Shown here one piece after another: positions 9,370 to 17,991 of a stretch of 64,000 nt of DNA. The first letter of the stretch is position 1. Each line of letters starts with the position of its first letter. The stretch spans positions 1,798,001 to 1,862,000 of the forward strand of contig JANSYP010000001.1 of assembly GCA_024742405.1 (NCBI GenBank). The letters are read 5' to 3'. Below the pieces are notes generated by a model. The model searched no databases. It saw only the letters and a list, made by a program, of their open reading frames with translations, and was not told the origin of the DNA. The translations under genes and the position numbers were made by a program. This stretch comes from Paracoccaceae bacterium. GTDB lineage: Bacteria > Pseudomonadota > Alphaproteobacteria > Rhodobacterales > Rhodobacteraceae.

Positions 9370-9609
9370 CTAGTTGTTGGTGCCGGTATCGGTGCCGGCG
9401 TCCGTGCCTGTCACGGCATCCGCAGCGCCTTCGACCGCATCGCTCACGGCGTCCCCTACGTCGGAGGCAGCATCGCCAACAGCGGTTGCGGCGTCATCCA
9501 CAGCCTCTCCGACCTGCTCGGTCGGCGTTTCCGGCGTGGTCGGAGCCAGAACCATGAAGAGCCCGACGATCACGACGACGGCGACGGCAATCAAAAGAAC
9601 GGTGCGCAT
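9370..9609 (-). CDS. Small membrane-anchored Ala/Asp-repeat protein
   Basis: A 79-residue protein of unknown function. Residues 3-22 are a strong hydrophobic helix (TVLLIAVAVVVIVGLFMVLA), followed by a Thr/Pro linker and an amphipathic low-complexity region in which DAAxAVGDA, SDVGDAVSDA and VEGAADAV repeat at 7-11 residue intervals, ending in a Thr/Gly/Asp tail. It resembles LEA-like or apolipoprotein-like helical repeats, outside the membrane if the N terminus is the anchor. AGGAGG precedes the ATG, inside a short perfect palindrome (AACCTC-AG-GAGGTT). It is convergent with fpr with a 1-bp gap. I do not recognise a named family. Confidence 0.75.
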   Translation of the reverse strand: MRTVLLIAVAVVVIVGLFMVLAPTTPETPTEQVGEAVDDAATAVGDAASDVGDAVSDAVEGAADAVTGTDAGTDTGTNN

Positions 9610-10231
9610 TATAACCTCCTGAGGTTGCGTAATATCCTTGCAGGCGAAGGCTTCAGAATGACTTCGCCTTGCACGGGTATCGGTCTCCTTCTTACCACGC
9701 CAGGCGCGCCACGTCGCTTTTCAGTTCCGAACTCGGCAGGGCTTCGCCGCCCAGACGGTGCATCCTTTCCTACATTTTCATTTGCATTCAATAGATTGCT
9801 TGAAGACTCGCCGTGATCCGCAACGACAAAAAAGCATTTCTGGACCGTGGACACCGTCCTCAGCGACGACCCTTGGTCGAAAACGGCGCGTGCGAGCGGC
9901 GCGAGTGTTGAGCAGACCCCCCGAACTCCCCGCGTTTGCGACTTGGTTGGGTCGCGCGGTGCTCATCCTGACCAGAGCATACCGTGCCACACGTCACCGT
10001 GGGTCGAAAACTGACTGCTGGCGCATGAGCCGCAAGGCAGACGTGGCACACTGATCCGAACGGCAGGGTGCGCCCCAAACATGCTTCGCCATCAAAAAGA
10101 ACACTTTGTCGCAGCTCTTGTTTCACGATAAGCTCCAATTACCGTGGGAAATCGGACCCGGCGCCTTGCGCGCGGGGGCTATCGCCGATACCTGCCCAAA
10201 ACCCGTTGTAAACCATCGAAGGACGACCCAA
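9610..10231. other. Intergenic region upstream of infC
   Basis: About 620 bp without a convincing gene. It holds a hairpin at 9639-9673 (AGGCGAAG against CTTCGCCT, 12-base loop) in the leader of the small repeat protein, an A/T-richer patch near 9775-9840 that could carry promoters, and a long-range stem near infC in which GTGCCAC (9984-9990) faces GTGGCAC (10043-10049). Open frames here are not conserved-looking. Confidence 0.5.
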
Positions 10232-10777
10232 ATAGCCAGACGACCTCACAACGCCCCGCCGACACGAGAAACCGGACCCCGCGTGAACAGCCGGATCCGT
10301 TCGTCCGAAATCCGATTGATCGGAGCAGAGGGCGAGAATGTTGGTGTGACCACGCCCGCCCGCGGAATGGAGCTTGCCGAACAGGTCGGCCTCGACCTCG
10401 TCGAGATATCTCCCAATGCGACGCCGCCCGTGTGCAAGATCATGGATTTCGGCAAGTTCAAATACGAGCAACAGAAACGCGAGAGCGAGGCGCGCAAGAA
10501 GCAGAAGACGATCGAGGTGAAGGAGGTGAAATTCCGCCCCAACACCGACATACACGACTACGAAGTCAAGATGCGCAACGTGTTCAAGTTTCTCGAGAAC
10601 GGCGACAAGGTGAAAGTGACGCTGCGCTTTCGCGGACGCGAGATGGCGCACCAGAACCTCGGACGCAACCTGCTGGAGCGGGTCGCCGACGACACCAAGG
10701 AAATCGGCAAGGTCGAGAACATGCCGAAAATGGAGGGCCGACAGATGGTGATGATGATCGGTCCGATCGCCAAGTGA
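10232..10777 (+). CDS. infC: Translation initiation factor IF-3, apparent AUA start
   Basis: IF-3 binds the 30S subunit and enforces start-codon selection. The 181-residue product has the N-domain ([14 protein letters not shown]), the Lys/Arg linker ([23 protein letters not shown]) and the C-domain ending [16 protein letters not shown]. There is no ATG at the expected place. The conserved Rhodobacterales opening ARRPHNAPP directly follows an ATA codon at 10232, which has GAAGGACG upstream. Length then matches E. coli IF-3 (180). E. coli infC starts with AUU and is autorepressed through it, so AUA fits the same logic. Alternatives are GTG at 10283 or an ATG at 10106 that would add 42 unconserved residues. 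Confidence 0.93.
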   Translation: MARRPHNAPPTRETGPRVNSRIRSSEIRLIGAEGENVGVTTPARGMELAEQVGLDLVEISPNATPPVCKIMDFGKFKYEQQKRESEARKKQKTIEVKEVKFRPNTDIHDYEVKMRNVFKFLENGDKVKVTLRFRGREMAHQNLGRNLLERVADDTKEIGKVENMPKMEGRQMVMMIGPIAK

Positions 10778-10815
10778 CATGATCCGCGAGGATCTGAACC
10801 TGTGTGATGCGAACG

Positions 10816-10846
10816 AAGGCCCGCCCCTGTGGCGGGCCGTCCTTTG
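10816..10846 (+). terminator. Terminator between infC and ureG
   Basis: GGCCCGCC at 10818-10825 pairs with GGCGGGCC at 10831-10838 around a 5-base loop, followed by GTCCTTT. It lies between two convergent stops and could act on both strands. Confidence 0.75.
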
Positions 10847-10847
10847 G

Positions 10848-11480
10848 TCAGGCGTCCGTCATAGCCGCCGATAGCCCACCGGCTTCGGTCAGAAACGCCA
10901 CCACCTGATCCACGCCGCGCCCATGGCGCATCTGCGCCATGACAAACGGGCGCCCGGCTCGGGCGGCTGTCGTGTCACGCTCCATCTCCTCCAGCGACAC
11001 ACCGACATGGGGCGCAAGGTCGGTCTTGTTGATCACCAGCAGATCCGATTTCGCGACGCCCGGGCCCTTCTTGCGCGGGATGTCCTGGCCCGCGGCGGTA
11101 TCGATGACATAGATTGTCAGATCCGCGAGCTCCGGGCTGAACGTCGCCGCGAGATTGTCGCCGCCGGATTCGATCAGCACAAGGTCCAGGTCGGGGAACC
11201 GTTCCGACAGATCCGCCAGCGCGGCCAGATTGACCGACGCATCCTCGCGGATGGCCGTGTGCGGGCAGCCACCGGTTTCGACCCCCCGGATCCGGTCGAG
11301 CGGCAGGACTTGCGCCCGCATCAGCGCCTCTGCGTCCTCGCGGGTATAGATGTCGTTAGTGACCACAGCCATGGAGAGTCGCGCCGCGAGCGCACGACAG
11401 AGCTGCTCGGTCAGTGTCGTCTTGCCGGCGCCCACCGGGCCACCGATCCCCACGCGCAGTGGGCCGTTCGGGCTGATCAT
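10848..11480 (-). CDS. ureG: Urease accessory GTPase UreG
   Basis: SIMIBI-class GTPase that drives nickel delivery into apo-urease. The 210-residue protein has the P-loop [11 protein letters not shown] at residues 13-23, the TNDIYT metal-site region, the [17 protein letters not shown] motif with the Cys-Pro-His nickel ligands, and NKTDLA for guanine recognition. The ATG at 11480 follows GGGAG; a longer upstream frame only shadows ureF. It is the last gene of ureE-ureF-ureG on the minus strand, 31 bp after ureF. Urease activity would also need ureA, ureB and ureD, which are absent from this window. Confidence 0.97.
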   Translation of the reverse strand: MISPNGPLRVGIGGPVGAGKTTLTEQLCRALAARLSMAVVTNDIYTREDAEALMRAQVLPLDRIRGVETGGCPHTAIREDASVNLAALADLSERFPDLDLVLIESGGDNLAATFSPELADLTIYVIDTAAGQDIPRKKGPGVAKSDLLVINKTDLAPHVGVSLEEMERDTTAARAGRPFVMAQMRHGRGVDQVVAFLTEAGGLSAAMTDA

Positions 11481-11511
11481 CGTCGGGCTCCCTTTTCGGT
11501 GCGGGCCATGG

Positions 11512-12171
11512 TCAACTACGAAACAGCCGGACCTCGGCGATCTCATGCGCCATGGCGGCGATATCGGCGCGAGGCACCGCCGAGGCGAAGTCCTCCAGCG
11601 TCGCATCAGCAAGCGTTCGCGCCAGAGCGGTGATCCTGGGGGCAAGCCGGTCCAGCACACCCTGCCCCGCCGTCTGGCCCAACGGTACCGCGCGCGTCGC
11701 GACGGCGACAAGATTGCCCGCAAACCCGTGCAGGTAAAGCGCGATAACGACCTCGGTCGCAAGCTCCAGCGACCGCGCCTGAATGCCCACGACGACGGGC
11801 AACGCGGCCGGCGCGATGTCCGTTCCAAGCAGTGCGTTGGTCGTCGAGACAAAGGCGCTGCCCTGAGCGAGGGTTTCGTCCCAACGTTCGCGCGATGGGG
11901 CGAGTGCGGCGGCCAGCGAGGCGAGCTCACCATCGGGCAGAATTTCACGATGGACGAGCGACAGGATCAGCGCGTCGCTGCGCCCGGAGCCGGCGGTCAG
12001 AATATCGTCCAGCCAGTGCTCCAGCCCGTCCGCGTCGGTGATCTCGCCCCGGGCGATGACGGTTTCCAGCCCGTGGGAATAGGCAAAAGCCCCAAGCGGG
12101 AACGCCGGCGACAACCACTGTGTCAAGCGTACCAGATCGGCCAGTTCCCGCTGCGCCGGAGCGACCATCAT
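11512..12171 (-). CDS. ureF: Urease accessory protein UreF
   Basis: Forms the UreD-UreF-UreG chaperone complex that activates urease. The 219-residue, nearly all-helical protein carries the family hallmarks [21 protein letters not shown] near residue 16 and the closing [12 protein letters not shown]. Two ATGs are adjacent at the start, which lies in an ATGA overlap with ureE. The ureD partner is not seen in the window. Confidence 0.95.
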   Translation of the reverse strand: MMVAPAQRELADLVRLTQWLSPAFPLGAFAYSHGLETVIARGEITDADGLEHWLDDILTAGSGRSDALILSLVHREILPDGELASLAAALAPSRERWDETLAQGSAFVSTTNALLGTDIAPAALPVVVGIQARSLELATEVVIALYLHGFAGNLVAVATRAVPLGQTAGQGVLDRLAPRITALARTLADATLEDFASAVPRADIAAMAHEIAEVRLFRS

Positions 12172-12614
12172 CCGTGCGAATGCCCCATCGTGCGCCCATG
12201 GCCATAGGCCCCGCCCTCGGGCGCGAAGGGCGCCGTGATCGGGCGCAACTCGGCCCCCAATCCCCGCAGCATCCCCTCCAGCACATGGTCCGCGGCGATC
12301 AGCAACCGGTCTCGCTCAATCTGGCAGGGCGTGTGGCGATTGCCGATATGCCAGGCCAACCGGGCAAGATCCCCGCGCACGTCGATCAGTGCCTGCGTTG
12401 CGGCAAGCACGGCAACGCGGGTCCCGTCCGACAACAGGAAAGCCTCGCCGGGCCGGACATCCCGTGCAATGGGAAGATCGACCAGAAAAGGAACGCCGTC
12501 ATCGCTGCTGACGCGTTTCCGGCGCAACAGGCGGTCCTCGTGGGTAAGCGACACTGTCGGATCGCCAGGTTGGGCCGGAACAATCTCACGCGCGACGGGC
12601 AAGGTATCGGTCAT
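12168..12614 (-). CDS. ureE: Urease accessory protein UreE
   Basis: Nickel-binding metallochaperone. The 148-residue protein has the N-terminal peptide-binding-like domain (VSLTHEDRLLRRKRV), the central LARLAWHIGNRHTPCQI metal-site core with its conserved His, and a short His-containing tail ([11 protein letters not shown]), much less His-rich than Klebsiella UreE. The ATG at 12614 gives the family N terminus; a 16-residue upstream extension is not conserved. It overlaps ureF by 4 bp. The gene is separated from ureC by about 1.8 kb containing two unrelated genes. Confidence 0.93.
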   Translation of the reverse strand: MTDTLPVAREIVPAQPGDPTVSLTHEDRLLRRKRVSSDDGVPFLVDLPIARDVRPGEAFLLSDGTRVAVLAATQALIDVRGDLARLAWHIGNRHTPCQIERDRLLIAADHVLEGMLRGLGAELRPITAPFAPEGGAYGHGRTMGHSHG

Positions 12615-12870
12615 AGCGCAGCATGACCATGCTGACCGGGCGGAGACAAGCCGATCCGGCACCGAAAGTCCGCTCCCCTCATGCCTCTCGGCTCACGCAG
12701 CAGCACGGGCGAAGCCGATGCACCGGTGATGACCCCAATATGGGCGGTCCCGCAGGAGAACTGGACCGCCGCCAGAGTACCATTGCACCCAGGGGTGCAA
12801 CGCCCCCAACCGCCGTTTGGTTCAGCGCGGCGCGCTGGCGGCGCCCGCTCTCGCGCGGCCGCACACCGCA
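12615..12870. other. Intergenic region with small hairpin
   Basis: Between ureE and the next minus-strand gene. TTGCACC at 12783-12789 and GGTGCAA at 12794-12800 form a perfect 7-bp stem with a CAGG loop, about 70-90 bases after the stop of the upstream small gene; it may be a weak terminator. Nothing else is evident. Confidence 0.35.
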
Positions 12871-13107
12871 TCAGGCGGCCAGTGGCGTGAGGCGATGGCG
12901 CAGTACATGGGCCGGGATCTGCTCCCGGGTCAGCCCGATCAGCGACAGTTCCGCGTCGGTCTTGGCATTCAGGCGCAGGGCTTCGCGCCGGCAGTAGCGT
13001 CGCATTTCGCCGGGATTGAACCCCATACCTACCGAAGTCAGGTACTGATCGATCAGCGTGTCGATGGCGGGTGCGAAACACACGTCGATTTTTTGCTGTT
13101 GCGTCAT
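12871..13107 (-). CDS. Small protein with DUF1127-like C terminus
   Basis: A 78-residue soluble protein. Its C-terminal half (REALRLNAKTDAELSLIGLTREQIPAHVLR) resembles the DUF1127 pattern of a basic helix, then L..L.D..L..IGLTR.QI; the N-terminal half (FAPAIDTLIDQYLTSVGMGFNPGEMRRY) has no recognised motif. DUF1127 proteins are small, often stress-linked and possibly RNA-associated, but this assignment is tentative. GAGG lies 8 bases upstream of the ATG. Its promoter region, shared with the divergent EamA transporter, contains an SOS-like repeat and a perfect 25-bp palindrome. It interrupts the urease cluster. Confidence 0.65.
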   Translation of the reverse strand: MTQQQKIDVCFAPAIDTLIDQYLTSVGMGFNPGEMRRYCRREALRLNAKTDAELSLIGLTREQIPAHVLRHRLTPLAA

Positions 13108-13170
13108 TTGGAAACCTCATGTGGAACATGTTGGTTTCCTCCCTGCTTCCTCACCTAATACGCGCACAGC

Positions 13171-13185
13171 GAACAACCAACGAAC
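13171..13185 (-). promoter_or_regulatory. SOS-box-like GTTC-N7-GTTC
   Basis: GAAC-N7-GAAC on the plus strand, which reads GTTC-N7-GTTC towards the small minus-strand gene starting 64 bp downstream. This is the alphaproteobacterial LexA consensus. One or two chance matches are expected in 64 kb, so support is positional only. Confidence 0.35.
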
Positions 13186-13209
13186 AAATTGCTGCGTCGC
13201 AGCAATTTG
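13185..13209. promoter_or_regulatory. Perfect 25-bp palindrome, PhaR-box-like operator
   Basis: CAAATTGCTGCG at 13185-13196 and its exact reverse complement at 13198-13209 flank a single T. The core is CTGC-N3-GCAG, the consensus described for PhaR, the polyhydroxyalkanoate-responsive repressor of Rhodobacter and Paracoccus. It lies 78 bp before the small gene at 13107 and 140 bp before the EamA gene at 13350. It is followed by neither a U-run nor a stop, so an operator is more likely than a terminator. PhaR binding is inferred from the motif. Confidence 0.6.
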
Positions 13210-13349
13210 ACCTCTCTGTGACCTTCCCACCCTTCCACGCCGCGGTCGCGGCAGAAACGCCGCGCCGTTCACACCCCGGCAGAAAACCCAACCATGCCGG
13301 ACCGTATACGATAGCGTGGACCTACTGTGGGATAGGACGGAGCGCGGCG

Positions 13350-14378
13350 ATGCCATTACACTTCTGGGGGTTGACCGAAGCGGAGAGGATCGCCGGAGAC
13401 GTCGAACGGAACGCCGCCCGCGAGGCCAGGACCATCGAGGCAGATGCCGAAACGGTCGTCGAAGAGGCCAAGTCTTCCGAAACCGTGGGCTACGCGGTCG
13501 GGCTGTTGGGCTGGGCGATCGCCGGCACCGTCTTTGTCGCCGTCAAGTACGTCCAGGACGAAATGCCGCCCTGGACCATGGCTTGGGCGCGCGCATTTCT
13601 CACGGCACTGATCCTGACGCCGTTCTTCATCGGTCATTTTCGCGATCTCGGCCACTTTCTACGGCAGCATTGGGCACATGCTCTGATCATTGGTGCCATC
13701 GGGCTCGGCGTGACCCAGGGGACCATGTTCTCGGCGCTGCATCAGACCACCGCGATCAATGCGGTCATCGTCTTTGCGCTGTCGCCAATCCTCACCATGG
13801 TTCTGGCACGGTTGTTTCTGGCCGAAGCAATGAGCGCGATTCAATGGCTGGGGGTTTTGGTCGCCTTTGCGGGGGTGGTCACGGTGACGGTCCAAGGCGA
13901 CCTCGAACGTCTGGCGGGGTTGCAAATCGGCTTTGGCGAACTTCTTGCACTGGTCGCGGCACTGCTGTTTGCGATCTATACAGTGGCTCTCAAACACGCG
14001 CGGTTTAAGCTCGACCGGATTCAGCTGCTTTCGGTCATGCTGTTCGGCGGCGCGCTCGGCGCCGCCCCGTTTGCGCTGTGGGAGTTCAGCCAGGGCGCCC
14101 ATGAGAACCTCGCGCGTAACGGTTACCTGGCGCTGGTCTACATGGCGGTCATCGGCGGCGCGGGTCTCTATACGCTCTTCAACTGGTCGGTGGAGATCCT
14201 CGGCGCCGGGCGCGCCGGCGCTCTGGTCTATACCAACCCGATCTTCGTTGCGATCTTCGCCTGGCTGGTGCTCGGTGAACAGCTGGAATGGTACCACTAT
14301 GTTGGCGCTGCGATCATCGCGGTCGGGGTGGTGCTCATCCTCCGCGGGCGACCGACGCCCAAACCGCCGACCGCCTAG
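13350..14378 (+). CDS. EamA/DMT-family inner-membrane transporter
   Basis: A 342-residue drug/metabolite transporter with two EamA repeats and about ten membrane helices, the first near residue 50 ([21 protein letters not shown]) and the last at [16 protein letters not shown]. The N-terminal 45 residues are a hydrophilic, charged extension ([21 protein letters not shown]...) that is unusual for the family and could be a short coiled coil. The start at 13350 has GGACGGAGC upstream; earlier ATGs give unlikely sequence. The stop overlaps that of ureC on the opposite strand (shared CTAG). Substrate is unknown. Its presence between ureC and ureE suggests insertion into the urease locus. Confidence 0.88.
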   Translation: MPLHFWGLTEAERIAGDVERNAAREARTIEADAETVVEEAKSSETVGYAVGLLGWAIAGTVFVAVKYVQDEMPPWTMAWARAFLTALILTPFFIGHFRDLGHFLRQHWAHALIIGAIGLGVTQGTMFSALHQTTAINAVIVFALSPILTMVLARLFLAEAMSAIQWLGVLVAFAGVVTVTVQGDLERLAGLQIGFGELLALVAALLFAIYTVALKHARFKLDRIQLLSVMLFGGALGAAPFALWEFSQGAHENLARNGYLALVYMAVIGGAGLYTLFNWSVEILGAGRAGALVYTNPIFVAIFAWLVLGEQLEWYHYVGAAIIAVGVVLILRGRPTPKPPTA

Positions 14379-16084
14379 AAGAGGAAGTACCGCTGCGCCA
14401 TGGGCAGTTCCGAGGCCGGTTCGCAGACCAGCAGCTCGCCATTCGCGCGCACCTCATAGGTTTCCGGGTTCACGTCGATCTCCGGGGTCGCCGCGTTCAT
14501 CACCATGTCCGCCTTGGAGATCGCGCGCGTGTTCTCCACCGCCACGGTCTGCTTGGCGAGCCCCAGTGTTCCGCCGATGCCCTCGGTCAGCGCCGCGGCG
14601 CTGACGAATGTCACGGCAGAGTTTTCCACGGACCGGCCGAACGCCCCGAACATCGGGCGCGTGTAGACCGGTTGCGGCGTCGGGATCGACGCGTTCGGAT
14701 CGCCCATCTGCGCGCAGGCGATGGTCCCGCCCAATACCACCATCTCCGGTTTCACTCCGAAAAAGGCGGGGTTCCACAGGCACAGATCGGCGCGTTTGCC
14801 TGGAACGATGCTGCCGATCTCATGAGAAATCCCGTGGGCGATGGCCGGGTTGATCGTGTACTTGGCGACATAGCGTTTGACCCGGACATTGTCGTTGGCG
14901 CCGGTCTCCTCGGACAGCCGCCCGCGCTGGACCTTCATCTTGTGCGCGGTCTGCCAGGTGCGGATGATGACCTCGCCCACCCGGCCCATGGCCTGGCTAT
15001 CCGACGCGATGATCGAGAACGCCCCCATATCGTGCAGGATGTCCTCGGCGGCGATGGTCTCCTTGCGGATGCGGCTCTCGGCAAATGCCACGTCCTCGGG
15101 GATCGACTTGTCGAGATGATGGCAGACCATGAGCATGTCGAGATGCTCTTCGAGCGTGTTGACCGTGTAAGGGCGCGTCGGGTTGGTGGAGCTCGGCAGC
15201 ACGAAGCTCTCGCCGCAGATCTTGATGATGTCCGGCGCATGTCCGCCACCCGCCCCTTCGGTATGGAAGGCATGGATCGTCCGGCCCTTCATCGCCGCAA
15301 CGGTGTTTTCCACGAAACCGCTCTCGTTGAGCGTGTCTGTATGGATCATCACCTGAACGTCCATTGCGTCCGCCACATCGAGGCAGCAGTCGATGGCCCC
15401 CGGCGTCGTTCCCCAGTCTTCGTGCAGCTTGAGCGCGCAGGCCCCGCCCTTGATCTGTTCTTCCAGCCCGGCGGGGAGCGAGGCATTGCCCTTGCCCGCG
15501 AATGCCAAGTTCATCGGGAACGCATCCGCCGCCTGCAGCATGCGCCCGATATGCCAGGGCCCCGGCGTGCAGGTCGTGGCCAGCGTGCCGTGGGCGGGTC
15601 CCGTGCCGCCGCCGAGCATTGTCGTCAGCCCGGAATGGAGCGCATCGTCGATCTGCTGCGGGCAGATGAAGTGGATATGGCTGTCGAACCCGCCCGCGGT
15701 CAGGATCCTGCCCTCGCCCGCGATCACCTCCGTGCCCGGTCCGACGATGATATCAACGCCGGGCTGTGTGTCGGGATTGCCGGCTTTGCCGATGGCGGCG
15801 ATGCGGCCATCCTTCAAGCCGACATCAGCCTTGTAGATGCCCGTCACATCGAGGATCAGCGCATTGGTGATCACCGTATCCACAGCACCATCGGCGCGTG
15901 TCACCTGGCTCTGCCCCATCCCGTCGCGGATGACCTTACCGCCGCCGAACTTGACCTCCTCGCCATAGGTGGTCAGGTCCCGCTCGACCTCGATAAAGAG
16001 CTCCGTGTCGGCCAGCCGGACCTGATCTCCGGTTGTCGGACCGAACATGTCGGCATAGGCTGCGCGGGAAATGGTTGCGGGCAT
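14375..16084 (-). CDS. ureC: Urease subunit alpha
   Basis: Catalytic subunit of the nickel urease (urea to ammonia and carbamate). The 569-residue protein is full length and keeps the active site: the HIHFICP nickel ligands, [13 protein letters not shown] with the carbamylated Lys, [27 protein letters not shown], and the flap MVCHHLD with its Cys-His. The ATG at 16084 gives the family start ([17 protein letters not shown]). No ureA, ureB or ureD lies upstream: the next gene, 305 bp away, is dnaB on the other strand. Accessory genes ureE, ureF and ureG lie 1.8 kb downstream, separated by two unrelated genes. Confidence 0.97.
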   Translation of the reverse strand: MPATISRAAYADMFGPTTGDQVRLADTELFIEVERDLTTYGEEVKFGGGKVIRDGMGQSQVTRADGAVDTVITNALILDVTGIYKADVGLKDGRIAAIGKAGNPDTQPGVDIIVGPGTEVIAGEGRILTAGGFDSHIHFICPQQIDDALHSGLTTMLGGGTGPAHGTLATTCTPGPWHIGRMLQAADAFPMNLAFAGKGNASLPAGLEEQIKGGACALKLHEDWGTTPGAIDCCLDVADAMDVQVMIHTDTLNESGFVENTVAAMKGRTIHAFHTEGAGGGHAPDIIKICGESFVLPSSTNPTRPYTVNTLEEHLDMLMVCHHLDKSIPEDVAFAESRIRKETIAAEDILHDMGAFSIIASDSQAMGRVGEVIIRTWQTAHKMKVQRGRLSEETGANDNVRVKRYVAKYTINPAIAHGISHEIGSIVPGKRADLCLWNPAFFGVKPEMVVLGGTIACAQMGDPNASIPTPQPVYTRPMFGAFGRSVENSAVTFVSAAALTEGIGGTLGLAKQTVAVENTRAISKADMVMNAATPEIDVNPETYEVRANGELLVCEPASELPMAQRYFLF

Positions 16085-16388
16085 GGGCAGGTCCTCTTGC
16101 GGCGGAGCGTCGACGCAGTCTTGCGCTTTACCCCGACAATGCAAGCGCAGAAACACGCTGACAGTTTTATGACAGCGCGCCGAGACGTCGCATCCATATC
16201 TTGACCAGGCGCCATCAAGCGCGCAAGATATAGTGGGTCCACAGGCAATTCACAGCTTCTCCACAGGATTTCCAGATTGCGCTGAGCTGCAGTGATCGCC
16301 TATTCAGAGCGCCACCGGCCGCCGCTACGGGACCTGACAGCCAACAAGGCCGGACAAAAACAACGTAGCAGGGGCGCCAGAGGCAGGC
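16085..16388. promoter_or_regulatory. Divergent ureC/dnaB control region
   Basis: ATATCTTG at 16196-16203 and CAAGATAT at 16224-16231 form an 8-bp inverted repeat around a 20-bp spacer with GGCGCC at its centre, a possible operator. CCACAGG occurs twice near 16238 and 16260, loosely like DnaA half-boxes. Individual promoters cannot be called. Confidence 0.4.
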
Positions 16389-17888
16389 ATGAATGACATG
16401 ACAGGCATGACTGGCGCGGCGGCCGACCCGGACGCCGCCGCGTCAACGCTTCCTCATAACATTGAGGCCGAACAGCAACTGCTTGGCGCTCTGCTCACCA
16501 ACGATCAGATCTATGATCGCGTCTCGGCCATCGTGAAGACCGAGCATTTCTACGACCCGCTGCATCAGCGCATCTACGAGGTTGCCGCGGGGCGCATCGC
16601 CAAGAACGCATTGGTCACTCCGGTCACGCTGGCGAGTTTTCTCGAGGATGACAGCGGCCTAAAAGAGGTGGGCGGTCCAGCATATCTGGTGCGGCTCGCC
16701 GGTGCGGCGCTGTCCTCGCACGCGGCGCGGGACTATGCCAAGCTGATCCACGATCTGGCCGTGCGGCGCGAACTCATGGCGCTTGGCCGCGAGATCACTG
16801 ACAAGGCCGCGACTGTCGATGTAAACAGCGAACCCGACGAGCAGATCGTGGAGGCCGAACAACGGCTCTATCAGCTCGGCGAAAAGGGCCAGGCCGGCAG
16901 CGGCTTCCAGTCCTTCCTGCGCGCGGTCACCGATGCGGTGAATGTCGCCAACGCAGCCTACCGGCGCGATGGCGGGCTCGCAGGGCTCTCCACCGGGCTC
17001 GACGATCTCGACCGCAAGCTTGGCGGGCTGCACCGTTCGGATCTGCTGATCCTCGCCGGCCGGCCGTCGATGGGCAAGACGTCGCTGGCCACCAACGTCG
17101 CATTCAACATCGCCAAGGCTTACCAGAAAGGCGCCCTGCCCGATGGCGGCGAAGGCGCTATCAATGGCGGCGTGGTTGGGTTCTTCTCCCTGGAGATGTC
17201 GGCCGAACAGCTCGCCGCGCGGGTCCTGTCGGAAGCCGCCGAAGTCCCCAGCGAACGCATCCGCCGCGGCGACATGAACGAGGCCGAGTTCCGCCGCTTT
17301 GTCGAAGCAGCTGCCCAGCTCGAGGCCTGCCCGCTCTATATCGATGATACGGCCGCTTTGCCGATCAGCCAGCTCGCCGCCCGCGCCCGTCGGCTCAAGC
17401 GCACCCATGGTCTCGACGCGCTCTTTGTCGACTACCTGCAGCTCGTGCGCCCTGCGACCGCCAAGGACAGCCGCGTCAACGAGGTCTCCGAGATCACCCA
17501 AGGTCTCAAGGCCATCGCCAAGGAGCTCGATATTCCCGTCGTGGCCCTGTCTCAGCTCTCGCGCCAGGTCGAAAACCGCGAGGACAAGCGCCCGCAGTTG
17601 TCGGACCTGCGCGAGTCCGGCTCGATCGAGCAGGACGCCGATGTGGTGATGTTCGTGTTCCGTGAGGAGTACTACAAGGAGCGCGAAAAGCCCGGCGATG
17701 ACAATCTCGAAGGTCTCGCGAAGTGGCAGGAGAGCATGGAGCGCGTCCATGGCAAGGCTGAGGTCATCATCGGCAAACAGCGCCATGGCCCGATCGGTTC
17801 GGTCGATCTGAGCTTTGAAGGCGAGTTCACCCGCTTCGGCAACCTCGCCCGCCCCTGGCAGCAAGGTCAGGTGTCGGACGGGTTCTGA
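16389..17888 (+). CDS. dnaB: Replicative DNA helicase DnaB
   Basis: Hexameric 5'-3' helicase of the replication fork. The 499-residue protein has the N-terminal helical domain (PHNIEAEQQLLGALL), the RecA-like C domain with Walker A GRPSMGKTS at about residues 224-232, FFSLEMSAEQLAAR, the Walker B LFVDYLQL, and SQLSRQVENREDKRPQLSDLRESGSIEQDAD. The inserts are normal for alphaproteobacteria and there is no intein. It is transcribed alone and converges with the rpsF-rpsR-rplI operon across a strong terminator. Confidence 0.98.
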   Translation: MNDMTGMTGAAADPDAAASTLPHNIEAEQQLLGALLTNDQIYDRVSAIVKTEHFYDPLHQRIYEVAAGRIAKNALVTPVTLASFLEDDSGLKEVGGPAYLVRLAGAALSSHAARDYAKLIHDLAVRRELMALGREITDKAATVDVNSEPDEQIVEAEQRLYQLGEKGQAGSGFQSFLRAVTDAVNVANAAYRRDGGLAGLSTGLDDLDRKLGGLHRSDLLILAGRPSMGKTSLATNVAFNIAKAYQKGALPDGGEGAINGGVVGFFSLEMSAEQLAARVLSEAAEVPSERIRRGDMNEAEFRRFVEAAAQLEACPLYIDDTAALPISQLAARARRLKRTHGLDALFVDYLQLVRPATAKDSRVNEVSEITQGLKAIAKELDIPVVALSQLSRQVENREDKRPQLSDLRESGSIEQDADVVMFVFREEYYKEREKPGDDNLEGLAKWQESMERVHGKAEVIIGKQRHGPIGSVDLSFEGEFTRFGNLARPWQQGQVSDGF

Positions 17889-17931
17889 CAGCGTTCGAAA
17901 ACGTCGCCCGCCTCGCGGAGGCGGACCTGAC

Positions 17932-17974
17932 AAAAAAAGGCCGGGTGCGCATCCACGCCCCGGCCTTTGTCTTT
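17932..17974. terminator. Bidirectional terminator between dnaB and rplI
   Basis: AAAGGCCGGG (17936-17945) pairs with CCCGGCCTTT (17959-17968) around a 13-base loop. It is preceded by a run of seven A and followed by TTTGTCTTT, so it can work on both strands. Confidence 0.9.
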
Positions 17975-17991
17975 GTGTCAGAAGCCTCGGA

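Noticed and set aside
14288-16204. A 638-codon plus-strand frame
   Set aside because: Shadow of ureC, which is intact on the other strand.
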